DNA from: Oreocharis arfaki
Taxonomy: Eukaryota > Chordata > Aves > Passeriformes > Paramythiidae
Assembly (NCBI GenBank): GCA_013398015.1
Contig: VZRR01014165.1
Coordinates: 2,899,290-2,963,289, forward strand
DNA length: 64,000 bases
Direction: 5' to 3'
This document shows positions 13,801-24,500 of this stretch, one piece after another. The translations under genes and the position numbers were made by a program. Numbering within the stretch: position 1 is the first letter of the stretch; each line of letters starts with the position of its first letter. Below the pieces are notes generated by a model. It was not told the DNA's origin. It saw nothing but the letters and a program-made list of their open reading frames with translations, and did no database searches.

Positions 13801-14825
13801 ACTCTGCCTATTCGTTTTGCTTCTTCCTCTCCTGTTGTGGATATAATACCATTTCTTTTGTGTTTCAGGTTGGGTTATTTTTTGTGTGGAGCTAGGCTAT
13901 AGAGCCCAAAACAACGATTTGTAGGACTAGACCTAAATAGCAGCATAAAAAAAGCCCTCTCAAACTATGAACTGAGATTTTCATGTATTCATTAGGTATT
14001 GTCCCTTCCCTGTAGGTCTTGAAGATGTGGGCTTAATTCAAGACAGCTGCCTCTTATGGGCTTCCTGCTTCCCTGCTGTCTTACTTGTATCTTAATCCTG
14101 GTTTCACTTCTCATACTTAAAATACATTTTCTAGTTTCCTGTCTTGTGTCATGGATGTAAGCTTGAGCTAACTCTGTCTTTACCACTGAAATTTAATTGA
14201 CCACTCTTCTGAAAAAGAAATCCAAGCTTTTGAAGGTTTGTGTAGGACAATGAAAGCCCAAACTGGTAAATACTTCCCTTGCTTCATCTTACACAGCCGT
14301 GTTGCAGCTAACTCTAACTCTAAAGGGGCTGCCCATAATACATAGGTTTCATTTTTCCCTTGCAAGGTACGCCAAAGATGAAGGCAGGAGCTACCACCTG
14401 CGATAGTGGTTTTGTGCCTTTTTTTTTGTGAGGTTTTTTTTTTTTAATCCCAGCTAGACAAATCTCCAGTGATCTCAGCAGTCTCATTTATACAGTATCA
14501 CTGTACAGCAAGGAAGAAGTCCAACTTCCATCTGGTATTTATCATCATATTTTTGAGGAGGTGTATTTATATGCTTGAGGTTACGCAGAACTTTGTACAG
14601 ATACCTTTTCAAGCCTGATGCACTTGTTAGAACAGTACTTGCCTTGGTTTTTTTTGCACACTAGCATTTCAGCTTTCAGGTTAACTCAAAAAAAAAGACA
14701 TAATTTGGCTTGTCAGGCAGTCTAGCAAACTGGGCGTAGGCAAGTGTCTGATATGTCAACAGCATGCAATCTTATTTAATAGAGAACTTAATGATCCTTC
14801 TTACTCTGTATTTTCAGGTATGTGA
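1683..14825 (+). CDS. RGCC: RGCC, regulator of cell cycle (RGC-32), 5'-incomplete, exons 2-5
   Basis: RGCC is a small protein known to bind CDK1 and Polo-like kinase 1 and to respond to complement, TGF-beta and p53 signals. It acts in the nucleus, cytoplasm and centrosome. The coding exons are 1683-1862, 11474-11581, 13095-13157 and 14818-14825. They join in frame into 118 residues, against about 137 in human, and the missing N-terminus falls in the gap at 1493-1580. Recognition rests on the blocks [52 protein letters not shown] and the C-terminus TLASM. The serine-rich centre and the VTPCK motif (codons 11566-11580) keep a Thr-Pro site with Lys at +3, corresponding to the CDK1 phosphosite reported in the human protein. 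Every junction is GT/AG and every intron is phase 1. The tail-to-tail VWA8 neighbour supports orthology. Confidence 0.95.
2314..2334. repeat. (ATCC)n microsatellite
   Basis: Just over five perfect ATCC units lie in RGCC intron 2. It is short and probably only weakly polymorphic. Confidence 0.9.
2668..2732 (+). repeat. GT/T-rich low-complexity tract
   Basis: An irregular run of GTTT and GGTTT units on the plus strand in RGCC intron 2, with no coding potential. Confidence 0.75.
10176..10205. repeat. 15-bp perfect tandem duplication
   Basis: The unit TCTCAGTGCCTGCTG occurs twice back to back (10176-10190 and 10191-10205) in RGCC intron 2. Confidence 0.9.
11474..11581 (+). CDS. RGCC: RGCC coding exon 3 (108 nt)
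   Basis: The acceptor is TTTTCTACAG, ending at 11473, and the donor is GTATCT at 11582. The first two bases complete a Ser codon with A1862, 35 codons follow, and the last G starts an Ala codon. The encoded segment starts [19 protein letters not shown], runs through a Ser/Thr/Pro-rich stretch and ends VTPCK. It contains the Thr-Pro site that corresponds to the human CDK1 site. Confidence 0.95.
11582..13094 (+). other. RGCC intron 3 (1.5 kb)
   Basis: A GT/AG intron of ordinary composition with a T-rich stretch near 11670-11725. I see no exon, RNA gene or mobile element in it. Confidence 0.75.
13095..13157 (+). CDS. RGCC: RGCC coding exon 4 (63 nt)
   Basis: The acceptor is TATTTTACAG, ending at 13094, and the donor is a consensus GTAAGT at 13158. 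The exon completes an Ala codon and adds 20 residues, [20 protein letters not shown], the most conserved C-terminal block of RGCC. It ends with the first base of a Ser codon. Confidence 0.96.
13158..14817 (+). other. RGCC intron 4 (1.7 kb)
   Basis: A GT/AG intron with several short T runs. No exon, RNA gene or mobile element is recognisable in it. Confidence 0.75.
14818..14825 (+). CDS. RGCC: RGCC terminal coding exon (8 coding nt: end of Ser, Met, stop)
   Basis: The acceptor is CTGTATTTTCAG, ending at 14817. The exon contributes GT to finish the Ser codon begun at 13157, then ATG (14820-14822) and TGA (14823-14825). This reproduces the conserved ASM C-terminus of the family. The rest of the exon is 3' untranslated. 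The coding part is so short that open-frame scanning cannot find it; the splice phase and the conserved ending are what support it. Confidence 0.93.
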
Positions 14826-15183
14826 AATGAATTTTCAGCATTGTGCTTGCATGTGAATGTCCTAGAAGGATAAGTGACATCAATCAGTGAGAACTGCTGC
14901 CCTAGACTGATAACTCCATTCCCCAAGATGCCCTCTGAACATAACCTTTGTGAACTCCTACAAGTATTTAACTGGCAACCTTGGTTTTATTGTTTTGTTG
15001 GTTTTTTTTTTTACTTTGCAGCTGACGGAAGAACATAACTTAAATGTTAGAGCTGTATTTTGCTTTAAAATATAGCTTGAATTTTAATTTTAATTTAAAG
15101 TTGCTTTTATGCAAATATATTTGTAATTTTATATAGTTGAAAACTTTAATGCTTTTTTCCATTATAATATATTTTTGTATGCA

Positions 15184-15189
15184 AATAAA
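15184..15189 (+). terminator. RGCC: proximal poly(A) signal AATAAA of RGCC
   Basis: A canonical AATAAA lies 359 nt after the RGCC stop codon in AT-rich DNA. Cleavage would be expected about 15-30 nt downstream. Confidence 0.75.
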
Positions 15190-15401
15190 TCCTGAACTGG
15201 AATCCAGATGTCTGGAAGCTTCCTATGAACGTGCAAACTCTGAAACATAAGTACAAATTAAACTCTTATTGAAAACAACATGCTTTAAAATATCTCAATA
15301 ATGGTGTATTTGCTGTTAGGAAAAGTTTGTTATGCTAGTTTAATGTGATTGCTTAAATAAGAGAACTTTGTACTATGTAAAATTAATACAATCGGGAAAA
15401 T

Positions 15402-15407
15402 AATAAA
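15402..15407 (+). terminator. RGCC: distal poly(A) signal AATAAA of RGCC
   Basis: A second canonical AATAAA about 220 nt beyond the first, followed by T/G-rich sequence. Either or both signals may be used. Confidence 0.6.
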
Positions 15408-18400
15408 TTTGGTCAAACTGTTACTTCAGATGTGTGTTAATACAAATGAAATAACACCAACTTATTAGACATTTGAACAATAACACCTATTTTAAACCCT
15501 ATGTAAAAGCTGGTTTTAAACTCTCAGACCATTTGACGTGAAGCACTCACTAATTGGGAGGGTCAGGGCCCTCAGTTTAAAGGTATGGAGGTCCTGTACC
15601 GCTGAGAAAATACTTGTCTGGATGTTTCTAACATGAGGCCCTTGGGTCTGGAACAGTCAACCACACTGAAAAGACTTCCTGGCCATCAGTGTGGTGCTGA
15701 AAGAGGGAAGGTGAACCTGTATTTTTACAAAGAACCTGATCCTTTCCATATGCATTAGGCACTGGGAATGTCATTATGTGAGCTTTCCTCCAGCTCCTGC
15801 AGGCATGACACCTGGCTCTGCTGTCTGAGCTGTGCTCTCCACTCTGTTCAGACCAAGTGAACTGGAGGTGGGCTGGTTTGAACTCCTGCCTAATTTTGGC
15901 CAAAGCTGTCTCATGAGCAGTTGCTTGAGTGATTCAGTTATTGTTCCCCCTTGATCCGTTATCTTTGAGCGTGTCTGGAGTGTGTGTGTGTACTTGTGAC
16001 ACAGCTACCTGCTTAGGGACCTAAAAGACAGATTTGGACCTGCCTTCTGCAGCTTGGGGAAAACCTACTGTGTATTTCCTGTTAGGAACACCATAAGGGT
16101 GGTACAGATTCACCTCCCTGGTTTTTAGATTTCCTAGGAATTGACCAAAACATTTGGGTCTTATTAAACACCTTATGATTCTTTTTTTCCTGGTTTATTC
16201 ATTGGTAAGAAAAAGAAATTCTGAACTGAGTGTTTTTATCACTCTGAAAGTCTTGAGGTTGTTGTGTGGGTTTTTTCCTTCTTTCAGGCGTGAGGGCAAT
16301 GTGAAGTGGAGCAGTGTGTGGTGAAGTGTGTTCTTGAAGAGGAAACATCCCTTTCAGCATTTCCTACTGCAGCCTCTGTTGGTAAATTGTCCTGTAGAAT
16401 AGAAAGGGAGTAAAATGATTTAGGAGGGTAAAGTTTCATGCTTGCAGGAGGTTAACTTTCAGATCTGTGAAGGAAGTTGTTATGATTCAGGTTTGAGAGA
16501 GTGATGTGCTTCTCCTTGCTCTGGGACCTTCCTCGAGGCGCCTGCATCACAGGAACCCTGTTATTAGCAGTGTAAAATTCGCTGCTACTACACTGTAAAC
16601 ATAAAGGAGCAATTATTCCTTTTTGTTGCCTCTGTGGAACTTGAGAGGGGAGTCTGCCTCTCCTCCCCAGTCCCAGATGTGAAGGGAAGTATTGCTGTGT
16701 AAAGTCAGCAAGGAGGATTCCTTTGGCTGCTGTAGGACTTCAGTTAAATGTAGAGACGCTGTGCCTTTCAGCAGGAGCTGAGGGAAGGGGAACCAGGGCA
16801 GGAGAGACAAGGTTGTGCTTCCATTTTAAGAAACAGCCTTAGCATAAGGCATGTTTTTAAACCTGCTGGAATAGCAGCAGCAGTTTTGGGTGTTTTTCTA
16901 TATTTTAATGCTAGTTGATAGTGTGAAAAAGGGGGTGGCCACTTCAAATGATCGTAAGGTGGTGGGAGATGGACACCTATTTGCTCCTCTGTTCCTCAGG
17001 TTGGAGTGTTTGAGGCAGGAGTTTTCCACTTTACTTCTGCATATTCAGTTGTTGCTTGATCCTGTGAATACTCAGTGCCTATAATCAGTATTTAAAGTCA
17101 GATGCCTCCCTTTATAGAGTGAAATCACCACATTAGTGTAGTACTTTGGAATGGCAATACTTTGTCCTTATAGACACCCAATTTTGAAGATTTTTCCATT
17201 ATAAGCCAAGGTTTTAGAGAGGCGTGTTCCCCACTTTGTGTAATGTCAGCAGTGATGGAGTTGGGGATTAAATCACCATCTGTTTGGGTTTTTTAATCTT
17301 GTTTATGCATGAACAGGTGGAGACTTCTTGCTTATACAGCAGATCTGGAGATGATCAGCTGCACAATCTGGGAGTATCTTCTGTGGAGCTGTTTATCTGA
17401 ATTCCTGCCAGTTTATGTTCCATGTTGAATGTGTCAAGAAGGAAGGCACTAACGTAGATGTCATTTCACTGGAGGATGCTTTATGACTTAAGTTCATCAT
17501 CTGATTACATATGGCACTGAAAAATGCAGTGCTGGAAAAAGTTCTGTCATACTTTATCCCCAAGGGCCATTGCTGGAGACTGCACTGTCCTTATGGGCCT
17601 GGCTGACATTCTAATCCTTGTTCTGACCTCCCTCTCGTACTGTAATGCTGAATTTGAATTCTGAAGAGTCTCAGCACTGTTGTGCCAACACCATGCCTCC
17701 AGAAATGGAAACGAGCAGCTTAGACTAAGCAGATGTATTGCCACAGCTTAACCTGTGTAAGGTGAGGTGGAACAATTACTTGCACGTATGTTTTACCTCC
17801 TGCAAATTCAAGGTTAAATGGATTAGTTTAAACCTCCATCACCGAGGCTTGAGCCAATGTATCTTATCTTGGGTTTGCTGTTGACTCTGTGTGTCCTTGG
17901 TGTGGTGCCCAGGCTCAGCTGATAGCAGGTAACATGTTATGTTTGGTAACCTTAATAAGGGAGAGAGGACAAGACAGAGGAGGGATTTGTGTTTTTCTCC
18001 CTGGCTACCTGTGTATATGTAGCCACTACTGAAGCACTGACGGCCAGGTGAGTTTTTTGAAGGGAGGAAAACATTTTCATTGATGGTGATGGATTTTGGT
18101 TATAGGAAAGGGCTCAACTCCTGCTGGCTCCCATGGCCCTTGTCCTGGTGCCTTGCCCCTTCTTTGTTGCTGTTAGAGGCTTTTTGGCGCATGCTGGGCA
18201 TGGAACTGATTCCCAGCAGCATTGCCTAATCTGAAGGGTCAAAGAAGGCAGAAGAATGCATGTTCAGAGCTTCACAGATTCATTTGAGCTTTGGTTTTGG
18301 TAGTGGATGCTTGCAAAGAAAACCCACACAGAAAGTTTCTGCCTGCTAGGAAGCATTTGGAATTCACCAGTGAGAAAGGTCCACCCTACATGGATCTCTA

Positions 18401-20130
18401 TAGAGGGCCTCTGGAGCTCGTCTCCAATGGCTCAGGTGTACCCAGCTGACCATATGAGTGGTATTTACAGCATGCTGGAGCCCATAATGGGAGATTTAAT
18501 TTATCTGAAGGTGTCTAAATCTGAAGGTGCTAGACATGACATCTGCTAGACTGTTGGAGAGAACTTCAACATTGCAATGTTTGGAAGCAAAGCCAATATG
18601 ACTGCAGCAGTTCTTGAACTAAATCCAGCTCTGCATACAGCATGAAATCCATATTCTCAGTGGGGAAATCTCCTGTTTTCTATGTTACTTGCTACATTAC
18701 TGACTTTATTGCAGCCTGGCTGACAGCTCTAGTTCTCTAAATAACTTCACAATAATGTAAGATGATCCTGGCTGCTATACCTTATCAGTTTAGATTCTAA
18801 ACTGTAAATCAGATCTGTAAACCACATCTTTTCAAGGTTCTTTTCTTTCTTACACGTTATAAGAGCTGTCAGTTAAATGCTGTAGATCGACCTGTGGGAT
18901 AAAATAGGCCAGTCTTTACAAAGGCACTAGAGTGCTTTGGTTGCTTTTGCTCTTTCACACCTATGTTTGGAAAGCTAAAATATTTATCAGCTAGCTTTTA
19001 AAAGCTACAGACTGGAGGCCTGTGCCTCCATTCTCCCAAGGCATCAGAGCTCACCATCTTCTCTGGGAGAACTGAGGATGCTTAAATGTGCTTCAAACCA
19101 TGGGTGAACGTTGCTTTCTCCATAGCTGATGGCTGTAACACTCATTGCCATCTTTTAGTTCTGTTGGTAATGTATTTCAGATCATTAGTTTTAATTAAAA
19201 CTGCTTCCCTCGACTCAAAAAATACCCAATTCAAGTATTATAGCACATATGTAGTTTTCACATTTAAAAAAAAAATCTTGCTACTGTATCAAATCAGGTC
19301 AGGTCAGGACCAAGTTAGCTTGAATCAAGCACTTACGTAAACCACTGAGGTTAGGATGTTGCCCTTGGCTCCTTCAATAGCCATTACAGGAAGGAGAGAG
19401 AGGCTGAATTATCCCCTAATGATGGTCCTTTGCTGCAGCAAATATTGTGAAACATGACAGTTAAGCAGATTTTTCACTTGGTCTTCTAAATCCACTGACT
19501 AAAGAAAAGCGTAGGTGTCAAAATAAACCTGTCTACAACTGGCCTTAGTGTAACAGCTGGTGGGGCTGGAAGAGCAGAGGCAGAAACACCCAGCTGGGCA
19601 GGGCTCCTGTGTTCAGGACTCTGCATCACATGGCGCAAGCACAGCAGATTGCTTCAGCCCTGGGATTTTGGGGCATGGCACTGCTGGGCCAGGCAGGGAG
19701 GTGCTGGGACCACAGCCCAGGCACTAAACCCACGTGGGATGTCACAGGCTGAACCCACGGGAGCTCTGTGCTGTGAAGCAGAGTTGCCAGAACGTGCTGG
19801 AGGTGAAGTACACTCCCCATCCTCACCACTGCCAGCACACTGCCTGCTGATTCCCACTGTGTCAGGCAGGGTGGGAAGCTCCAGTCACCTCCTTGGGCAG
19901 GACCAAGGAAGCAACAGGAAATCTCAAGATGGTGCTTGAGTGTCATGGTGCTGACCCTCAGGCCTGTGCCCTGTGGCTTTCTGCACCCTCAGAGCACACT
20001 CTTCCTCACCTTTTGCTGCTCTCCACCGGTGCTTCCAGCCTGCAGTCCAGCTCCAGTCCCTTACCTGCCCATTCCATGCTCACAGTCAGGCCAGCCCTGC
20101 TGCTGTAGCAGGATATCTGAGCCTTGGGGC

Positions 20131-20223
20131 TGTTTTGTTTGTTCGTTTGTTTTTTGGTTTGGGGTGGTTTTTTTTGTTTGTTTTGGGTTTTTTTTTGGGG
20201 GGAGGGTGTTTGTTTTTTTTTAA
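20131..20223 (+). repeat. GT-rich low-complexity repeat
   Basis: An irregular run of TTTG, GTTT and long T blocks with interspersed G runs, on the plus strand. The opposite strand gives spurious lysine-rich frames. No coding role is likely. Confidence 0.85.
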
Positions 20224-21406
20224 AAAGCATTCTGGGATGATGCCAGTGGCTATCTCAGTTACAGACAATTTCTAGGTTAATTATCTGTAATGTGTGGCTT
20301 AATGGCTGAGGACTGAATGGATGCCACTGAAGCCCATGGTACAATTTGCAAGTGGGCTGGGATTTAAGTCTGTGTCAGTGTGTACCTGGGCTGATGTGGC
20401 TCCCTCAGTGCTCCAGAGAGTCTACAAATTTTGGGTGTGTCAGCTTCCTTGTGCAACACAAACAGGAGTTTCTGAACACTATTTAAAACATCTTGGGAGA
20501 CACTTAGCCTAGTATCTAGGTTAAAATTGAGTTAATGGTTGTGCTGTCCCCTGGTTTTTCTCCATCTCTCTGAGAAGCAGAGAGATTCACCAGGGTGGAT
20601 GGGACTTGTACCTGTTCCCCCCATGGGATTTGGCAACAGGGTGGTGCTATGAGCTTATACCTACAAATATTTTGCATTTTTAAGCTGTGACTTCAGTGGA
20701 CTCTCATGCAACATTAAACTCTGATGTTGGAAATCTGTCTCCATAGTCTGTTTCTCAAGGCTGTGTACAGTTTAGTAGTTTTATGCTCTTGAAAACTGAT
20801 TTATGAACAGTAGCTTTATGCTTGTTTATGTGTAGAGTTTATGATGTGAAACAAAATACATGTTTTTCTCAGAGGCCAAACAGAACAGCTCAGCTCTCAG
20901 TCTCCACACAGCATCCCAGATAATTTATTTTGTTGACAGCTGGTACAATGTGCTGCTAATACAACAGTAGTTACTACACATTAGCAGCTATACATCAGCT
21001 GCCTCAAAGCACTTTGGCATGCTCCAATAAATAAATTCCACTATAGCTCAGGGCAGATCTCTCCAGCATGCAGCAGCCCCAGTTTGGAGGGAGAGGTGAA
21101 AGTTTGGTGCTTGGCCAGAGGAGGCTGGCCATGTCCATCAGCTGTCCAAAGCCTGCATTAATGCTGAGTTTAGGATTAGGGCTCCTTGCTCACAGCACTT
21201 CATCTTTAAATAATCTTGTAGGAAATGTCTTGCCATAGCAAGTGTGTCTGACACTCCCGAGCCCTTGTTGAATGAGATTAAGAGAACCAACTCGGTGGGT
21301 TTTTCCTGAGCTTGCTGCCAGGTAACTCCAGCCCAGACGATTGCTTAGAAAAGTTACAGGGTTTCCAGAAACTTGTCTGAAATCCATTAGTATCCTTGTT
21401 TAGTGT

Positions 21407-21509
21407 TTTCAGTAATGGATTTCATCAGGGACCATGTGTTTCTTTACACCTCCACTGACCACAAAGGTATAAAGAAACACATGATCCCTGATGAAAGGCA
21501 TTACTGAAA
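21407..21509. repeat. near-perfect inverted repeat (44-bp arms, 15-bp loop)
   Basis: The left arm 21407-21450 and the right arm 21466-21509 are reverse complements at 40 of 44 positions, separated by 15 bases. Two of the four mismatches would become G-U pairs if the minus strand were transcribed, so a minus-strand RNA would form the more complete hairpin. I cannot assign it to a known transposon: the flanks show no clear target-site duplication. It could be a foldback element, a miniature DNA transposon remnant, or the precursor of a small RNA. Confidence 0.9.
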
Positions 21510-24500
21510 TGCACCTCCATCAGCTGGGAAAATACCTCTTAACACAAAACCCTTCCCATGAACTGCTGTCTGCCCTCTACTTTTTTTTTGTAACTAGCAA
21601 AACCCCTTCTTTTAGTGCTCCCTTCTCAAACTGGACCAGAAGATGGGCATCACAGCCTGTCTGACAGCTGGTCCATCCACAGAAAGGCAAAATAAGAGAG
21701 ACTGAAGCTTCAGATTTCTTCTCCTCCTTCATCTTCTTTTGTGGCTCAAAATTCACATGGTCTTCTCTGGGCTGTGAGAGATGTGAGCCCCTTGCCCATA
21801 ACCTCCCAGGTAGAAATCAGGCAGTGCCAGAGCTGAGCTAAGCGAGACCCTGCTCATCTCTCCAGGTTTTTAAATCTCCTGCATCCCAGCTGGCCCCATC
21901 CTCCCGAGTTGTGGAGCCATAGGAAAAGTGTAGAAGCATTTAGACTGTTGTTTCCCGGACTCTGGCCTTCCCCAGCATCATCAGTGCCTTGCTGTGCATC
22001 GAGGGGCAGCAGCTCCCTCATCACCTCCTTTCTCAGTGGCCAAGTGGGGCTGTGGTGTGACTCTGCTTCTGTCCCCTGCTGACCTGCCTGGCTCTGCTGC
22101 AGCCTTGCACATGCTTTGGCTGTGCTAGAGCAGCAGCAAGCACCAGAACACAGGTTATTGGAACGTTACATGTGGCTTTGGGCTTTTAAAAGTAAAATGG
22201 TTTGACTTCAGAGGGTGGGCCCTGGTGTATGTGTCACTAAATTTATCCCTATCAGGGATAGAGATGGAGGGGAAGGGAACAAGCACCCAAACAATGGGCA
22301 ATCTGGATTGAAAAACATTTCAATATTTAAAATGTCAGATCTGTTTTAGTGTTTCTTTAATATGACACATCCACAATGGCTCACATTAATTTCCAGAGTC
22401 TACGGACTCATGTTTAAGACTAAAACAAGCTTTTCTCACCGTTATGGCTGGACCATCTGCTGCTCTTCCCTAGTCCTCATGACTGAGTGGTTAAAGAGGA
22501 AGGAGCCATTCAGCATCTGACAATTGTGCTTTTCCAGTGACCTTTCAGAAAACTGGCTTCTTTTTTGACTAAAAATAAATTTTACATTGCCAAGCCAATG
22601 AGGCGGACTTCCCTATGTATTTTGAATAACATCGTTGTTTTGAAATGTCTCTTGGCTCCCATGTAACAAAAGCCTGATGTTAGAAAAAAAGGTGGTTTAA
22701 ATTGGTTCTGATTGTTGGCTGATATTCAAAATACAATAAGACAGTTGAGCCTCTGTGCTATCCTGTGACAAGCTGTTGTTAGCACCTCATGAAATGAAAG
22801 GAAGGGAGAATAAAAACATCCCAACATTTCTGGAAACCTCCTTTGAGCTACTCATTTTTCTTCAGGAATTTTTACTTTCAGAGCACCTCTGTTGCAGACT
22901 ATTTCTCCGTAATGACGCGTCTAGACTTTGATGGAAAAATGTTCAGGCAGACTCTTATTTCCCAGTCTTCTTTTCTCTTTCCATCCAGGGGTAAGCAGTT
23001 GGTGTGGTGATGACGATGCCCAAAATGGGAAACAGATTCTGAACTGAGCCAGTTCCTTGAGAAAAGCCATTCCTTTTCGCATTTGACATGCACGGATATG
23101 CTTATGCATAAAAGCCTGGCCTGAAGCAGGACGGCATTGGTCCTCAAAAGAAGAATTTGGTAGCAGAGGTGAAGTTGCAGAAGCAGGGAAAAGGCAGGGT
23201 AGGATTTTGAGGGTGCCAGGCTGTGATAATTTGCTTTCTCAGCTTCTGGCACACAACAGAGTTAGTTCTCTGAAGAGATTTCAGAGGCAGAGTTATATGA
23301 GCTGGTGTGTCTGCATGCAGTGCCATGCTAACAGACTGGAAACTGGGATCCCAGAAGTGCAATTCCTGCTTTATGTCTGCACATAAAAACGCATTTGCAG
23401 TATGTGTCTGTTAAATCACTGATATAATCTCAGATGTTTCCTCTACAATTTACAGACCATTTCTTAAAGCCAACCCAGTTCTGTTGCATCTTTTGAAAGT
23501 TATAAATACCTTCAAGATAAATAAATTTTCCTGGCTTTTGTGAAAACCAAATGGCAGGATGACAGACCTGCCAGCCTTGCAAATAAAGATTTTTTGTCAA
23601 GAAGGAGCACTACGACATGGTAGCCATGTGTGGTTGCAAACCGACCATGCTAAAGGGAGAAGACAAGAGAAGTGACCTCTCTCAGCTTTGCTCAGTGAAG
23701 GGCTCAGCCTCTCATTTTCCTATTCATTGGCTTTTCTCCAATTCCCATGTTTTTGAACTTTCATTTTCCCCCATAATCAGACTGATATAGGGATTTGCTT
23801 GGAAACTGATGCCCTCAGCTCATCTCAGCGCCAGAATTACAACAGTCTCTTGTTCCTAATGGAAAAAAGGATGTAAAATCTCCAGACAGCCGCAGTTCAT
23901 GTGGTGGGTGATTTGCTAGCCTATATGCAGAGCCTAGTGTGATGCCTCCATCTAATTTCATGAAATCAGACGAGAAATAGAAAAAAAGTGTATGTTAACG
24001 TGGTATGTGCATGTGCAAGTGTTAACCAGGCCAGTGTTTCTCTGCTGCCCCATGGGGCCTTGCCTCTGTCACCTTGGCTGTGTGAAGAAAAGACCCCATG
24101 ATGCTGGGTTTTCCCCAAAGAGAGCAAAACCACTGCTGTTTTGGGGCCCTACGGTGACCCTGTGCTGTGTCAAGCTCCCTGCAGACCCAAGCAAGTATCA
24201 GTAATGGTCTCCAAGTTGTGCTGAAGTTGTTCGGTACAGTATCCAGGTCTTTTGGGGGTTAGTGTGTTGGTTTAAAGGAAGGTTGACCCCAAATTCTACT
24301 GTCTGAAGTGAATCATTCCTCCTCCATCTAGCGGCAGGTGAAGGGAGGTTCAGGAGATGGTGCGACTGGTAGAATGAAACCCCCCTGAAAGCCTCATGCC
24401 CTCTGGCTTGGGTACCCTCATATGGAACCATCAAAGGAGGGCTGACAGAAATGGATCCTGAATCACGTTCAGATGTGCCAGATGGATGGATTATGGTGTT

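Larger units (their letters stand above)
14826..15425 (+). other. RGCC: RGCC 3' untranslated region
   Basis: AT-rich sequence follows the stop codon, with T- and A-rich stretches typical of an unstable mRNA tail. It holds two AATAAA signals, so the UTR is about 0.38 or 0.6 kb depending on which is used. The end coordinate is an estimate placed shortly after the distal signal. Confidence 0.75.

Noticed and set aside
19295..19311. Repeated AGGTCA-like half-sites suggesting a nuclear receptor element.
   Set aside because: The motif comes from three copies of the pentamer GGTCA. The 5-bp period does not match a standard direct-repeat spacing of receptor sites.
22246..22264. A 19-bp stretch differing by one base from the bacterial tet operator (TCCCTATCAGGGATAGAGA).
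   Set aside because: No vector, resistance gene or other bacterial sequence surrounds it, and the flanks are ordinary bird intergenic DNA. A short palindrome-like coincidence is the simplest reading.
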